Notes: generated by a model from the letters alone, not told the origin. Positions 27,045 to 39,461 are shown, numbered from the stretch's first letter. The stretch: 64,000 nt of DNA from an uncultured Lachnospiraceae bacterium (GCA_910587715.1 CAJUMV010000004.1:52943-116942); one strand, 5' to 3'. Numbers and translations: made by a program.

Positions 27045-27116
27045 TTTATATACCTCCATTCTCCATTCTGTGATAGCTTCCGATAAATTATACATCCATT
27101 TTTTGTACCAGATACG

Positions 27117-27145
27117 ATTATAAAAGAAAGCGTCGATATCGTCAA
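27117..27145 (-). promoter_or_regulatory. Promoter of the DUF1858 gene
   Basis: On the minus strand, -35 TTGACG (27145-27140), 17-base spacer, perfect -10 TATAAT (27122-27117). Confidence 0.75.
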
Positions 27146-27381
27146 GCAGACTTTCCGAAATCTACGATTTATCGCACAGCATCCCCCCTCCTACTATCTG
27201 CATTTCATGAAATGACACATGCCATCATACTTATCCTATCATTTCATAACACCCGCTCTCCCGCCCGTCTGACGCGTATCTTCCATTATCGGTCTGCCGT
27301 TTTATATCACCCGTTACATTTCGATTTACCGTCAAATTTAGAAGCGTCGTAAATTCAAACAATAACACTTGAATTTTCCAC

Positions 27382-27494
27382 ATTAGCAACAAATTAGTGA
27401 CAAAATTCCTGTTTCCGGAACCGTTCCCATCCCGCTGTCCGCGAGGGCTTGTAAGATTTTATAAAAATTTAATTAGTGACAAATTAGCGACAAA
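27382..27494 (+). repeat. Two pairs of 11-bp-period tandem repeats
   Basis: The unit ATTAGYRACAAA occurs at 27382 and 27393, and again at 27472 and 27483. Each pair has an 11-bp period and the two pairs are exactly 90 bp apart. One helical turn spacing suggests protein binding sites on one face of the DNA. The rest of 27146-27600 has only a 12-bp palindrome (27202-27213) and no gene, signal peptide or clear promoter. Confidence 0.6.
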
Positions 27495-27630
27495 TCGGGT
27501 GGGTTGCTCTGAATTACGTCTCTTTGTGTTTTAAAATCCACCTACTTTTTGCGCGCAAAATCCTGCAAACCCGCATGAGTACTGGTGATTTTAAAATTAA
27601 GAAAATCTTAAGAATTTCGCGCGGCAAGAT

Positions 27631-29436
27631 GTGGAGGAGACAGAAAATCCCGCAAATTCGGGCGATTCTGACACCACCACAGACGAGCCGACAGAAGATG
27701 ATGGAGACAACAAGGGGGACGATTTAGGTGATAACGAAACACCTGATATTGAAAACCCTGACGAGAATCAGGATGAGGAACAGCCCGATGAGGAAGTAAC
27801 CAATCCTGACGAGACAGAGATTCCGGAGGAAACAGATGTTCCCGACAAGACCGGGACACCCGACGACGAGGAAGCCAACGACAAGACTGTCTTAAACGAC
27901 AGCACTATTAACGCGCTGATTCCCTCGGACCTGACGATTACGGCGGTAGAACCCGATACGTCTGAAGACGCAGCGGCAGGAGCAACCAAAACCCTTGCTT
28001 CCGCTGTCATTACTTATACGAATGGCTGTGTTAGGGACGGCAAGATGCGTAAAGACGCTAACATCACCTTTAAGCTGGATCCGATTGCGGGCAAAAAGCT
28101 GGGTGACGTTCAGTTTAAGACCAAGGGTACCGGGGATAATGCGGTAGAGTCAGCAGCAAAGACGGCAACTCGGGATGGCGATACTTACAAAATCGAGAAG
28201 TCCGATCTGATGCATGAAGTGACCGCGGCTGACGGCACAAAAACAAAGGTAAATGATGTGAGTGTTACCATCATTGTAAATACCACGGATGTGCAATATA
28301 CCCTGAAAGCTGCTGGTGACAGTTCGAGTGATCATAAGCTATATCTTATGAAAACGGAAAACAATGAAACCACGGCTGATACCACAAAGGAAATCACCGC
28401 AGCAGGTCTGGCTGACAAAATTTCCTATGCCGAAAAGACGGAGGATATTTCCTTTACGGTTAAGGCAAACGACAGCGTAACCAGCAAAATCAGAAAAGTA
28501 TCCGTTGCGGCCGGAGACAATGAGGAAAAGGTTCTCACTTCCACGGGCAAAACGGCTGCTGCAGATGGCGCAAATCCGATTTACACCTTCAAGCCTTCCA
28601 ATCTGGATGGTGTGGCACAGAATGATAATCAGGATATCGTTATTAAGGTAGAAGCCAGCAATGCGGCAACTATCTCTATTGCCACGAAGAGCGATCCTGC
28701 AAGCGCAGTAACATTTGGCGCGGTTGAGAATGCGGCAGAACTTTATACAGGGGCAAACGCTTTTGTAACGGCTGGCGGCGACAGTGCGGCAGCTTCTGCG
28801 GCAGAAGGGCAGAAAGTAATCTTTACGGCGGCTATAGCAGATACCACTAAATATGCGGCTCTTACGGCGGATGACGTGACAGCAACCTTCACACCGACTG
28901 GCGGGGAAGCGGAGTCTATCGACGTTACGGCGGTCAATGCCCAGACGGTTAATGAAAAAGCTGTTCCGGCGCATTATGTCATTGACCTCGCTGATGTGAC
29001 CGGAAATGGCGCTCTTGCAATTACGGCAACAACCACGCTGGATGACACCAAGGACGCTGTAAAGACGGCTGATTTCACATCCGTTTCCGAGAACAGCATT
29101 GTAATCAATAAATCCGGCGCTACAGAAAACCTGGCTGGAAAGAGCGAAAAGACAGACGCTGCTACTTATGCTTTCAGCGCGGCAGGGAAACCCGGCTACG
29201 AGATTTATCAGGTGGAAGCCGTATATAACAAGGTATACAAGGGTCAGGGCGAGGGTGGCGCTGACTTAGAGACGATATCCGGCTATAAGGAGAACCTGTT
29301 TGTAGCGGAAGATACGCTCCTCAAGGATGGCGAGTTTGTGGCACAGACGGGTAATCTGAACAGCCTTACCCTGAAGTTTACAGGGCAAGATGCTGATGGC
29401 ACTGCGGCGGATCAGGGACACGCAGGCAAAACATAG
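27631..29436 (+). pseudogene. N-terminal part of a broken giant surface protein
   Basis: The frame opens after stops at 27586-27600 and the first possible start is GTG at 27631, with no ribosome site. There is no signal peptide; the sequence begins directly in an acidic Asp/Glu/Pro linker (residues 1-90), the kind that normally follows one. Then come Ala/Thr/Lys/Asp-rich beta-sandwich-like repeats without a domain I can name. The frame ends at an amber codon (29434-29436), and the next codons continue smoothly in the same frame into the downstream part. So this and the next entry are one gene of about 2,700 codons that has lost its 5' end and gained one nonsense change (CAG to TAG is the simplest). 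Confidence 0.7.
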
Positions 29437-29472
29437 ACGGCAAAGAGTGTAAAAGTTAATGTATACGCGAAG

Positions 29473-32400
29473 ATGACTGCGTTTACAGATGATAAGACCG
29501 TTAGGTTTACGTCTACATCCGAGAACCCGTACTTCTATGAAGTGACCACAGGCGACACGGTCGTTGCGGACGAGAATGACGACGATGTATATACTGTAAA
29601 ATCCGGCGCAGACTTCTTTACCTTTACGGTAGAAGCAGTGACTAAGCCTCTTGTTACGGCAAAGAATGGCTCGGAAAGCATCATAGGCGAGCCTGAGAAG
29701 ACCGAAAGCGGTTACAAATATCAGATTGCCGCCAGTGCGCTGGAAGATTCGCAGACAATCGATATCACTCGTGATGCTTTTGATATCGAAGTCAGCTATG
29801 ATAAAGCGAATGTGAGTGCAGAGGTGTTTGCTGCCGGAAAGCAGGAGGCAGAGACCCCTGATCCGGATAGCAGTGACGATGCAAAAGACGCTTACATTGG
29901 TGTGGCAGACACCTCTTACAAATTTATCATCTCAGCAGAAAATGATACCACTAAGATTTCCAAGGTGTCCTACAAGGTAGGTGACGCCGAGGAACAGACA
30001 GTGACAGCCAAAGGCGGCAACTATGTATTCAGTACGGACGTGACCGGCAACGTAGTAGTAACGGTCGAGACAGCGGACGAGTATGATCTGGTCGTAAAAG
30101 AAAACGACGAAGTTGTAACGCCCGACAAGAATAAGGTTTACAATGTAGGTCATGCTTCCACGGTTACGGCACAGCTTCTTAAAGGTGAAGAAGCGAAGTC
30201 TTTGTTCAACGCTGACGTGAAGGACGGCAATGCCGTTGCCGCTACGATTGCGCGCATCACAGGCGACGTCGTTACGCTGGAGTTTGATTCCACAGAGTAC
30301 AATAAGGTACTGACTGTAGAATTGACCTTAAATGACAAAGAGAGAACGAAGCAGTCCTTCAAGGTAAAGACCACCGCGGCGGCGGCTGAGGTGAGCCTTG
30401 CAGGGGTAAAGAACGGTAAAGTTGATATTCCTGTAGATACACAGGCGAAGTATAAACTTACGGTTAAGACCAAGAATGCAAGCATGGATGGTCTCAAGGC
30501 AAAGGTAGTGCCTGCGGATGATGCCAAGAAAGCGGACGCGGCAGCTATCGAAGCGGCAAAGGCTGCTGTCGATGCTAAAATTGAAGACGGCAATCTTGTA
30601 ATCACGGCGAAGCCTGCCAAGACAGGTACGGCTGATGCGGCGAAGGTTATCATCGTAGATGAGAGCAATCTGACGGCAGAGCAGAAAGCAGCTCTCACCG
30701 TAGACAATGCGCTGAAAGGCAGCGTTGTGACGGTAACCACCAAGGACGCTACGATCGTAGGCAAGAATCCTACCGTAAAGCTGGTGGCAGCGACCGACAA
30801 GACGATCAAGGTACAGCTTGGCGTTCCGAAGGAAGTCGTAGATCCGATTGTAGGTAAGATTTATTATAGGGTAGAGCTTACGGTTCCCCAGAACCCGACC
30901 TTCCCGGAGGGCGTAACCGATGCCCAGAAAGCGGCGATTACCGCGGCGCTGACAAAAGCGGCTACGGACTGGAATACCGAAGCCAACGGGAACCTGTATC
31001 AGTCAAAAGCGACTCTTGATAGCAAGGGCGGTCTCTTAGAGATTCCGGTCATGAAATTTGAGAATGCTGCGGCTGGTTTAGATAAGGGTGCGCTGTTGAG
31101 CGGTTTCTCCGTAAAGGCGACCTTACTGCAGACCACTACGGCAGATGGGCTTCCCAGCGCGGCAGCAACCACCATCGAGGGCGGCAATGCGACGCTTGAG
31201 AACCTTGCGACCAAGAACCCTTACTATGAGGTAAAGCTTGGTCTTAAGAAAGGCACCACCAACCTGATTACCGGTCAGAATAAGGACGTAGTGGTTGCGA
31301 CTCCTAACTTTAATAAGCTGACCTCTTACAGCACCGTTAAGGTAGAGTTTGTAAACACTTCCACTGGAGAGGTAATAGGCACAGTAAACGGCACCAAGAA
31401 TCAGTACTACGGTTTAACGGCAGAATATAACGATTTGAGCAATGCCGTGGTTGTAAATGCTGTGGGTGCTTCCTACTACTATAATGCAAATGATTATTAC
31501 AAAAATCTGGGCGTTAAGGTAACGGCATATGCGGAGGATTCTGCATACGGCGCAGTAGCGACCCAAAAACTGACGGTAGTGAACGGCATCGAGTATATCG
31601 ATCCTACCGCACCGTTTGAGATTTATAAAGCGGACAAAAAGGCGGCAACCTTTACCGTTACGACAGATTTAAACGGCGTCAGCGAAAACAAGAAATATGC
31701 GCCGAAGACGAAGAAGCTGGACTACAAGATTGTATCGGCATCGTATGACCCTGAAACCGACTCTGAAGAAGAGATGTATGATGGTCTGCCAGCGGCAATC
31801 AAAACGAATGTAACCGTGAAAAACGGTAAAGTAACCATCAATAAAAACTACATCCCGGCTCCCAAGGCTGAACAGAATCAGTTTAAGGTTCTGGTAACTG
31901 CGATGGATTACGCAAACAGCGATGTCAAGGAGTGTACAGACATTATCACCATCACGGACGAAGGTTTAGCGCTTGGAACGATTGCCGTGTTTGAGGAGCT
32001 TGCCGGGTCATGGAAGCTTGTAGCTGTCAATGACGGCTCTATTGAAGCGACACAGAAAGCCGGAGAGTATCAGGTAGCGATACTTAAGCCCGGCGTAAAG
32101 ACCACGAAAAAGTTTTATGATCTGGACGAAGGGTCTGAGGATATTATTGATCCTGACCTTGTGACCTTCAAATCCAGCAACGCTAAGAGTGTGGCTGTTG
32201 ATCCGGAAAGCGGCGAATTAACGATATTAAAAGCTGCTAAAAATGTGAGCATCACGGTAACACCGAAGGATGGCAGCAAGCCGGCAAAAAATACAAACGT
32301 ACTGAAACTGAAAAATGTCGGTCAGGTTTCCTCCGCATCGCCGCTCCTTAGAATTTCCAGATACGATACTTCCGCTTTAGGAAGCTCGAGTATGCTGCAT

Positions 32401-35400
32401 GAAGGCGGCGCGACGACGATCCCTTACCACGGCAACAGCACCAACAATTACTTTAAGCTGGATGTTGTCAAGGCGGTTCCGAGAGACGGTGGAACAGACT
32501 ATGAGTCTTTCTATCTTGCAAACTACAGCATCAGCTATAAGGGCGCAAAGCAGGTTAAGAAGACCGTAGGTTACTACGGCGACAGCATTATCATCGTGGC
32601 AAACGCCGCGGACGCAGTGATCACCTTGAAGGATAAGGCAAACAGGAATGCGGCTGCCGTTGTTTACACACTGCATAACAATGACTTTGTGGCGGATAAG
32701 AACGCGAAAGCGCCTAAGATCACCACAAAGACAAAGATGACCCAGAATACTTGGGCAAACTTAGTAGAGTACACGGTAAAGGGTGGCAAAAACGACGACT
32801 TTACAGATAAGTATGTGATGTTGTCTATCGACCAGACCAAGAAGAATCCGACCGATATTGCAAGTGTATTCGCAAAGACGGGCAACAGCTATCTCGACAA
32901 GCCGCTTCCTATTCTGTTGGGCGAAAGCTTTAACCTGTATGTAAATACATGGTGCAGTTCCGGAAACTACAATCTGGTAGCTACAGTCGGTTCTTTGGAG
33001 AACGGCGTATTTAAGCCGGAATACAAGGACGCAAAGGTAGCGGTTAAGATTGCGAAGGAAAAAGCAGCTTCTTTGAGCGCAACAGGCAACTACACGCTGT
33101 CCATGAAGAACCAGAGCGGTGCTTACATTAAGTATAAGTCCGGCAATGATTGGGCGGAGTATACCGGAACCGATTGGGATGATGATTGGAACGAAAATGG
33201 CATCAATACTAAGAATTACGCAAAGAATGCCATCATCAACGGGCAGGAGAATCACTTTAGAGATTACTTCGAGGCGAAATATGACTACAACAATCGCATG
33301 TATATTACCTTGAAGAATGATCTGCCACTTACTGCGCCTGATAATAATCCGACGGCGCCCGCACTTGACAAGATTACAGATGATGCGAACAAGAACGACC
33401 GCATCGGTTATATCAGCATCAATAACGGTGTCAAGTTTATTGATGTAAAGCTGACTATTACGCTTAAGGATTACACGAAGGATAAGACCAAGTATAAGGT
33501 AACGGCAACTCCTGTACTGGATGGACCAAAGGCAGTAACGGCTCTCACGATTCTGGAAGGCAAGACGCCGGTAGATGTGAGCGCTATAATGGCTGTATCT
33601 ACAGCAAACTTTGCACCGGTCTATGACAGATACGGTAACTGTTACTTAGAAGCAGCAAATCTTCCGGCAGGAAGTCATAAGGTAGATTTGTATATTGTTC
33701 CTTGGAATGCGCCGAAGGCTTACAGGGATGCGATTGCGGCTGCCAGCGGGGAGGCTGCGAAGCGCGAGGCATACGAGAAGTACGGCATTAAGACCAGCAT
33801 TACTGTGAAGGCGGCAGACAAGACTACGGCTAAGGGCAAAGTTGCTCTGGTAAACAAGGGCAGCAACAAGTGGACGGTAGCGGATACCGATTACAATGCA
33901 CCTACAAGCTGGTCGAAGTATACCCCTTTCAGATTTAAGAGCAAACTGAGTGTGGCGGAGACCACCGACATTACCATCAAGGCAACCGTAAACAGCAAAG
34001 ATGTAGACTATGTCACCTTTGATCTGGCAGACAAGAAGTATATGTCTTATGAAAATATTTCACTGGAGGGCGGCGGAAGCCAGAAATGCATCGTACTGCC
34101 GACAAGCTATCCGATGACAATTAAGCTCGACAAGGCGAAACTTGCAGCGGCAATTGCAGCGGATGCGGCAAATGCAGACATTGCAGAACGCAATAAGCTG
34201 AACTGGGGCAAGACCCTCAATGTAAAGGCGACCTTCAGCTATGGCACGAACGGTCCGAAGGAAGATGAACTGACCTTCCAGATTAAGCTGCCCGGCAATG
34301 CAGGCGCAGCGGATGCGGCAGTCACCGAAGCGTTGACGACGGCAGAGAAGAAGCTGCAGTCTGATATCGAGACCAAGACAAAACAGCTTGTGGACAGGAA
34401 CAGCTATTATACGGATGAAGGTGGCAATTTGAACCAGATTGTAATCTCTAGGATTAATGAGGCTGTTGAGTCCTATATCAGAAATGAGGTTAACAAAGCC
34501 ATTCAGGGCGCGGCTGTTAACGTGGATATTACAAACGATGGTACGACACCCGGAGGGGAAGGAGAAGACCCCACATACAGTATTGCGACCTGGTGGAATG
34601 TTAAGGTAACAGCGGTAGGTGCGGCGCAAGGTGCAGAGCCGCTGTATGACCACAAGTTTGTGATTCCCGACAGTGCGAATGCTAATAGTGTTATAAGTGC
34701 TATTAATAATTTGAATCTGGGAAGCGCTGATGGCAGTGACACGACCATCAAGGATGCAGAGAACGAAGTACTTCTCAAAGTGACGGCAGACACCACCGCA
34801 GCAGAATTTGCAGCGGCAGTCAGAGCGAAACTGGGCGTGACGGCTACAAGGAATATCTCCATTACGGCAAGCATTGTCGGCGAGACTAAGAAGCCCAGCG
34901 TCACAGAGGACGGTGAAATTACCTTTAAGCTGACAGTCAGAGACTTGTACGGGGCGTCGAACAGTTCGCAATCAACGAGTGAAATCAAATATGTTCTGAA
35001 GAAGTTAGACAACTTGGCGGCATGTAAGGATAAAGTCACTGGCGGACTGACAGCAACAGTATTGTCAACCATCGTCAAGGATGCATGGAAGAACACGCAC
35101 ACAACGGATGCTGCTCTTAAGGCTGAGGTAATGACGAAGGTTTTGGCGAAGGCGAATGAGCTGATCGACAACAACCCGGCAATTACCGTGGACGGTTTTG
35201 CGAAAGACACAGACGGTACAACAGACCTTTTCTCGTTGACAAAACCGGCAGATGCTGCAACAGCAGGCAGCATTTCCTTCACATTGCATCTGAAGGATAC
35301 CGAAACAGCGGAGACCGAAGCGAACGCGGCGGACTTCAAACTGAAAGTCAGTGCGACTACCGTGCAAGCTAGTGAAGAGTTCCAGTCTCCCGCAGAGCTT

Positions 35401-35718
35401 CTCAACGCAGCAAAGGCGATTACTGAAATCGACTATGCGGCAGATCAGGCTGCAGCAATTGCCGCAATCAAGGCAAAGGTTGTAGATCTGAGCAAGAATC
35501 CGGGGTATAACACGGCTGATATCGTGGTAGAACCTACTGCTAATACGGCAGAAAGCGGACAGCAGAGTAACGGGACCGTATTTACCGCTCCGGGTGAAAA
35601 TAATGGCTCCATCACCAAGGTTGTTATCAAAACAGGAACAGGGGATGGCTTGTCTGCTACGGTAGATAGCATTACCATCAAGAAGCAGACGACACCGGCT
35701 CCCGCGCCGGAAGGCTGA
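29473..35718 (+). pseudogene. C-terminal part of the broken giant surface protein
   Basis: 2081 codons in the same frame as the preceding entry, starting 36 bases after its amber stop. The in-between codons read TAKSVKVNVYAK, a normal beta strand, which supports one original gene. The ATG at 29473 has no ribosome site. The protein is made of many weak Ig-like or adhesin-like segments rich in Ala, Lys, Thr and Asp, including a BIg2-like stretch (SSNAKSVAVDPESGELTILK). It ends in QTTPAPAPEG with no LPxTG, membrane helix or wall-binding domain. Secretion and anchoring signals are thus both missing. It could be decayed or a silent cassette. Confidence 0.7.
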
Positions 35719-35761
35719 AAAGCTGTGGCAATTTTAGATGTAATGTTCTAAGAAATACGTG

Positions 35762-35811
35762 AAAGCAGGGGTTGTCGCACTAAATGAATTAGTGTGCGAC
35801 CCCTGCTTTTT
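35762..35811 (+). terminator. Strong terminator after the surface-protein frame
   Basis: AAAGCAGGGGTTGTCGCAC (35763-35781) pairs with GTGTGCGACCCCTGCTTT with one mismatch/bulge, also extended by TAA/TTA at the loop, then TTTTTACAT. It separates the surface-protein frame from the following operon. Confidence 0.85.
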
Positions 35812-35865
35812 ACATAAGAGTGAAAGCGGTTGTGTGGGTTGAAAGGTACGATAGGGGGAAAAATT

Positions 35866-37503
35866 ATGGTGGTAAGTGAGAATGATAGAGAGAATATTGA
35901 AGATGAAATGTGGGATAGGCTTAAAACATGTATCCAACAATTGCAGGAAATGGAAGCTGTGCTCATAGGAGACGAAAGAACGATGCACTGTCACACAAGG
36001 GCAAAAGAAAAAATCAGCGAAGCCATGGCTCTGGTTGATGCTTTTGAGGATTCTCTGATGGGCACAGAGGAAAAAAATCAGGTAAACGAAGCTTTGGAAA
36101 GTGCGGAGCAATATCTGGAAACACTCAGGGAACTTATTTCGGTACTGTCAGAAGTAATCCAGAAAGAAAAAGAGACTGGGGAAAGACTTGAAGAAGCGCT
36201 TGAAAAGAAAGAGGACGAGAGTGAGGATGAATGGACACATATTCTCCACTTATCGGATGTACACTTTGGAATATATATGAAAACCGGAAATGATGAACAG
36301 GAGAAACGGGAATTCTTTGACGTCATAGAGGAACAACTGTTTCCTTTTCTAAAACATTATACAGAAAACAATCATCCGATTGATATCGTTGCGATTACGG
36401 GAGATATTTCCTATAGCAACAGAGAAGCAGGTTACAGCGATTTTAAAGACTGGCTGGAAAAACTGTGCGGCATTCTTAATGTTGATATAAAGAACCATGT
36501 GGTCATGTGTCCGGGAAATCATGACAAAGACTGTAAGGGTAAAAAACGGGTTAAAGACGGGCTTATACCAGAAGGATGTGGCGAGAACAAAATCAGTGAA
36601 CTGTTGACGATTGATGAAATCAGGAATAGACAGGACCAGTTTCGTTTTTATAACGATATTTGCAAGAAATTGAATATAGAACCGTTGAAAAATTTCGATA
36701 CCTACACATCTAAGCGCACCGTGCCATATGTTATGGGAATAAAAGAAATAGAAGGTATTTGTTTCATTGTGTTGAATAGCGCATGGAATTCGTTCCCGCG
36801 TGATGATGAAAACAGCTCCGACCATGGACAGCTCCTTCTGGGGCGCAGACCGATAAAATTTCTGCTTAAAGACGCAAAGATTCCGGAAGAGAAATTGAAG
36901 GTTATGCTGTTTCACCATCCGCTCGCATGGCTTCATGAAGCGGAAATCCGAACCTATGGAAAAGACCAGGAGAAACCAACAGCAGCTCTGGTCAGACAAA
37001 ATGCAGACATTATATTAAATGGGCACGTCCACGGCGGCATAGAACCGCCGGATATTTTGGCAAACAAAACGGTAGTATTTGGCAGCGGTACATTATACAC
37101 AAAAGATAGTCATCTCAACCAGTTCGAAATTATATCGATTAACAGGACTAGACATTACTGTCAGCAAACGGTGGTATGCTATAACAGTCAGGAGCTGCAG
37201 GGGCACCTTTCCGGCTGGGAACTCACAGAAACAAAATATCCGCCGAAAATTTATTACGGGATAAGCAGGGATATGCGGGATTTGCTTACAAAATACAGCC
37301 TTGGCGAGATAACAATGGCAGAAGCTCAGCAGGAAGCCGCTGAACGTTCAGCGGAAGTCGGTCTGAAAATGATTCGGGAATTGCTTGAAAGAAGCCGGTT
37401 TCGCCCAATTAAAATAATGCAGGAAGATGTGAAAGAAGATATCCGTTTGCGGGAGACAGCATCTGATACCCTGGAGGAGTCCTTAGATAAGACAAAAAAA
37501 TAG
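35866..37503 (+). CDS. Calcineurin-like metallophosphoesterase with N-terminal coiled coil
   Basis: A 545-residue cytoplasmic protein. Residues about 1-120 are helical and coiled-coil-like with many Glu. The phosphoesterase core has all metal motifs: Asp131 and His133 in HLSDVHFG, Asp180 in GDISYSN, Asn218 and His219 in PGNHDKD, His350 in FHHPLAWL and His387/His389 in GHVHGG. The C-terminal about 120 residues are helical. The superfamily includes Mre11/SbcD nucleases and cyclic-nucleotide phosphodiesterases; substrate cannot be fixed here. The ATG at 35866 has AGGGGG upstream; a TTG at 35830 in frame is less likely. It is first in a three-gene unit with a VirD4-like ATPase and a helical-repeat protein. 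Confidence 0.85.
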   Translation: MVVSENDRENIEDEMWDRLKTCIQQLQEMEAVLIGDERTMHCHTRAKEKISEAMALVDAFEDSLMGTEEKNQVNEALESAEQYLETLRELISVLSEVIQKEKETGERLEEALEKKEDESEDEWTHILHLSDVHFGIYMKTGNDEQEKREFFDVIEEQLFPFLKHYTENNHPIDIVAITGDISYSNREAGYSDFKDWLEKLCGILNVDIKNHVVMCPGNHDKDCKGKKRVKDGLIPEGCGENKISELLTIDEIRNRQDQFRFYNDICKKLNIEPLKNFDTYTSKRTVPYVMGIKEIEGICFIVLNSAWNSFPRDDENSSDHGQLLLGRRPIKFLLKDAKIPEEKLKVMLFHHPLAWLHEAEIRTYGKDQEKPTAALVRQNADIILNGHVHGGIEPPDILANKTVVFGSGTLYTKDSHLNQFEIISINRTRHYCQQTVVCYNSQELQGHLSGWELTETKYPPKIYYGISRDMRDLLTKYSLGEITMAEAQQEAAERSAEVGLKMIRELLERSRFRPIKIMQEDVKEDIRLRETASDTLEESLDKTKK

Positions 37504-37534
37504 TAAAAGAAAACGGGAGAGGTGAGAATCGCCA

Positions 37535-39433
37535 GTGAGCAGTGTATTTGAAAGAATCACAGCAGGACAAAATACAAGATATATCGAGAACGCATCCAAT
37601 TTCGAGCGCTATTTCAGCCGATATGACATGCAAAACAAGAAATACGAAGCACCGATGCGCTATGACAAAAAAAACCCTTATGAGAATATGTGGCGGGGCG
37701 GGGTACCGCTTTCATGGAATACAGAGCAGGACTATGTCTACACGGACCACGCGGACAGCCATACGCTGATTATCGGACCGACGGCATCCGGGAAAAGCCG
37801 TCTGTGCATCATGCCAACAGTGCGAATGCTCGGAACGGCGGGTGAGTCCATGGTCATCTCCGACCCGAAAGCAGAAATCTATCACAGGACGGCTGGTTTT
37901 CTGAAACAGAAGAACTATACTGTCAGAGTTTTGAATCTGAGGGAGCCGGCACACGGCAATTTCTGGAATCCCCTCGCCATCCCCTATCGCTTCTACCTGC
38001 AGGGCGATATTGATAGAGCATATGAATTTATCAATGATACCGCTATAAATCTCACCGGGATGGGCATGTCGGAGAAAGATCCGTTCTGGGACAATAGCGC
38101 CGGTACGCTGTTTGCCGGTCTGACCATGCTACTGTTTAAATACTGCAGGGACTTCCGGCAGTCGGAAAACGTGGTACACATCGGGAGTGTCCTGCAGCTG
38201 CGGAATATCCTCTGTTCCGGAGACAGCCAAAGGATTCGGAAAAATCCGCTGTGGAGCTACGCGAAAGCGGATTTATATATCGCTTCAGCATTGATTGGCA
38301 CGTTGGAGACGGCAAATGATACGCGCGCCGGAATTTTGAGCGTCTTTGACCAAAAGATGCGTATATTTTCCACACAACCGGGATTGCTCAACATGCTGTC
38401 GCGTCATGAGCCGATGTATGATGACGTGGACGAAAAGCCGACGGCGCTTTTCCTTGTCATGCCGGACGAAAAGACGACCTACCATGGGCTTGCGTCCCTG
38501 TTTATCAAACAAAGCTATGAATACCTGATTTACAAGGCGCAGAACTACAGCGAAAATCAGGATGTCAGGCTGAAAACCCGATTGAATTATGTGCTGGACG
38601 AGTTTTCCTCTCTGCCAACCGTAAAGGATTTTCCTGCCATGATTACTGCAGCGCGCAGCAGAAATATCCGCTTTCACATCGTTATACAGAGCAAGCACCA
38701 GCTGACATTAAAATACGGCGACGATACGGACACCATACTTGCCAACTGTACAAACTGGATTTTCCTCACTGGCAGGGAACTGAAATTCCTGCAGGAGATA
38801 TCTGCGCTGTGCGGGGAAAAGATGAGCAACGGTTGCCGGGTTCCCGTGATTTCCGCAGCGGATTTACAGAGATTTAATAAGGAGCGCGGGGAGGCACTAA
38901 TCCTAAGCGGGCGCTTTAAGCCTTATCTAACCAAACTACCGAATATTGGAGCATATGACAATAATCAGTGGAAACCTGAACCGGATTATGTACATGAATC
39001 TGTAATGATTGAAATGCCGAACATAGATATGCAGGAGTTGGCAGCATGGATGCTCAAGGAAAATGCGAGGGTTTTCGCGGAAAGCTCCATACCGCCCTAT
39101 TCGCTCTTTGACGACAGGCAAATGGAGCGCCAGCCATCCAGAACCAGCGGAAGAAGCGAGGGATTACTGCCGGGAATAGATTTGGACCGTTTGATAGAGG
39201 ACATCGATGAAAAAATAAAAGAACTGGAGAAGGAAGAATCGGAGCAAAAAGCGGCGGAGCAGGAGGAAACGGAACAAGAGGCTGCGGAGCAGGAAGAAAC
39301 AGAACAACCGCCAGTGGACAAAGATGTCCCCAAAGAGCAAGATGAGCAAAAAGGATTGGAAGACTATTTGAGAAAAATAGCAAAAGAAGTAAGACGCCGT
39401 GAGGTTACGCAGCTATATTCCCAATTAAAGTAG
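37535..39433 (+). CDS. Soluble VirD4/TraG-like ATPase
   Basis: A 632-residue P-loop ATPase of the VirD4/TraG/TraD coupling-protein class. Walker A is GPTASGKS (residues 81-88), Walker B is YVLDEF with Asp355 and Glu356, and the QSKHQL sensor stretch follows, as in TraG. Unlike conjugative coupling proteins it has no N-terminal membrane helices, so it is soluble. The tail is an acidic repeat (EQEETEQ units) of about 70 residues. The GTG start has GGGAGAGG upstream, 31 nt after the phosphoesterase stop. No relaxase, VirB4 or other transfer gene is present, so a role outside conjugation is likely. Confidence 0.85.
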   Translation: MSSVFERITAGQNTRYIENASNFERYFSRYDMQNKKYEAPMRYDKKNPYENMWRGGVPLSWNTEQDYVYTDHADSHTLIIGPTASGKSRLCIMPTVRMLGTAGESMVISDPKAEIYHRTAGFLKQKNYTVRVLNLREPAHGNFWNPLAIPYRFYLQGDIDRAYEFINDTAINLTGMGMSEKDPFWDNSAGTLFAGLTMLLFKYCRDFRQSENVVHIGSVLQLRNILCSGDSQRIRKNPLWSYAKADLYIASALIGTLETANDTRAGILSVFDQKMRIFSTQPGLLNMLSRHEPMYDDVDEKPTALFLVMPDEKTTYHGLASLFIKQSYEYLIYKAQNYSENQDVRLKTRLNYVLDEFSSLPTVKDFPAMITAARSRNIRFHIVIQSKHQLTLKYGDDTDTILANCTNWIFLTGRELKFLQEISALCGEKMSNGCRVPVISAADLQRFNKERGEALILSGRFKPYLTKLPNIGAYDNNQWKPEPDYVHESVMIEMPNIDMQELAAWMLKENARVFAESSIPPYSLFDDRQMERQPSRTSGRSEGLLPGIDLDRLIEDIDEKIKELEKEESEQKAAEQEETEQEAAEQEETEQPPVDKDVPKEQDEQKGLEDYLRKIAKEVRRREVTQLYSQLK

Positions 39434-39461
39434 GAATCATTATGGCTAAGGAGGATACAAA

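Noticed and set aside
28339..28974. 211-codon minus-strand frame, and similar ones at 30150-30809 and 34060-35405
   Set aside because: Antisense shadows of the long surface-protein frame, without ribosome sites or domain signatures.
29434..29436. UAG as a recoded or programmed read-through codon
   Set aside because: No read-through context or stem-loop of a known kind follows, no pylT is seen, and other genes here end in TAG normally. A simple nonsense change explains it.
37535..39433. VirD4/TraG-like gene as evidence of an integrative conjugative element
   Set aside because: No relaxase, VirB4, VirB6, oriT-like site or direct-repeat borders are visible, and the protein lacks membrane helices.
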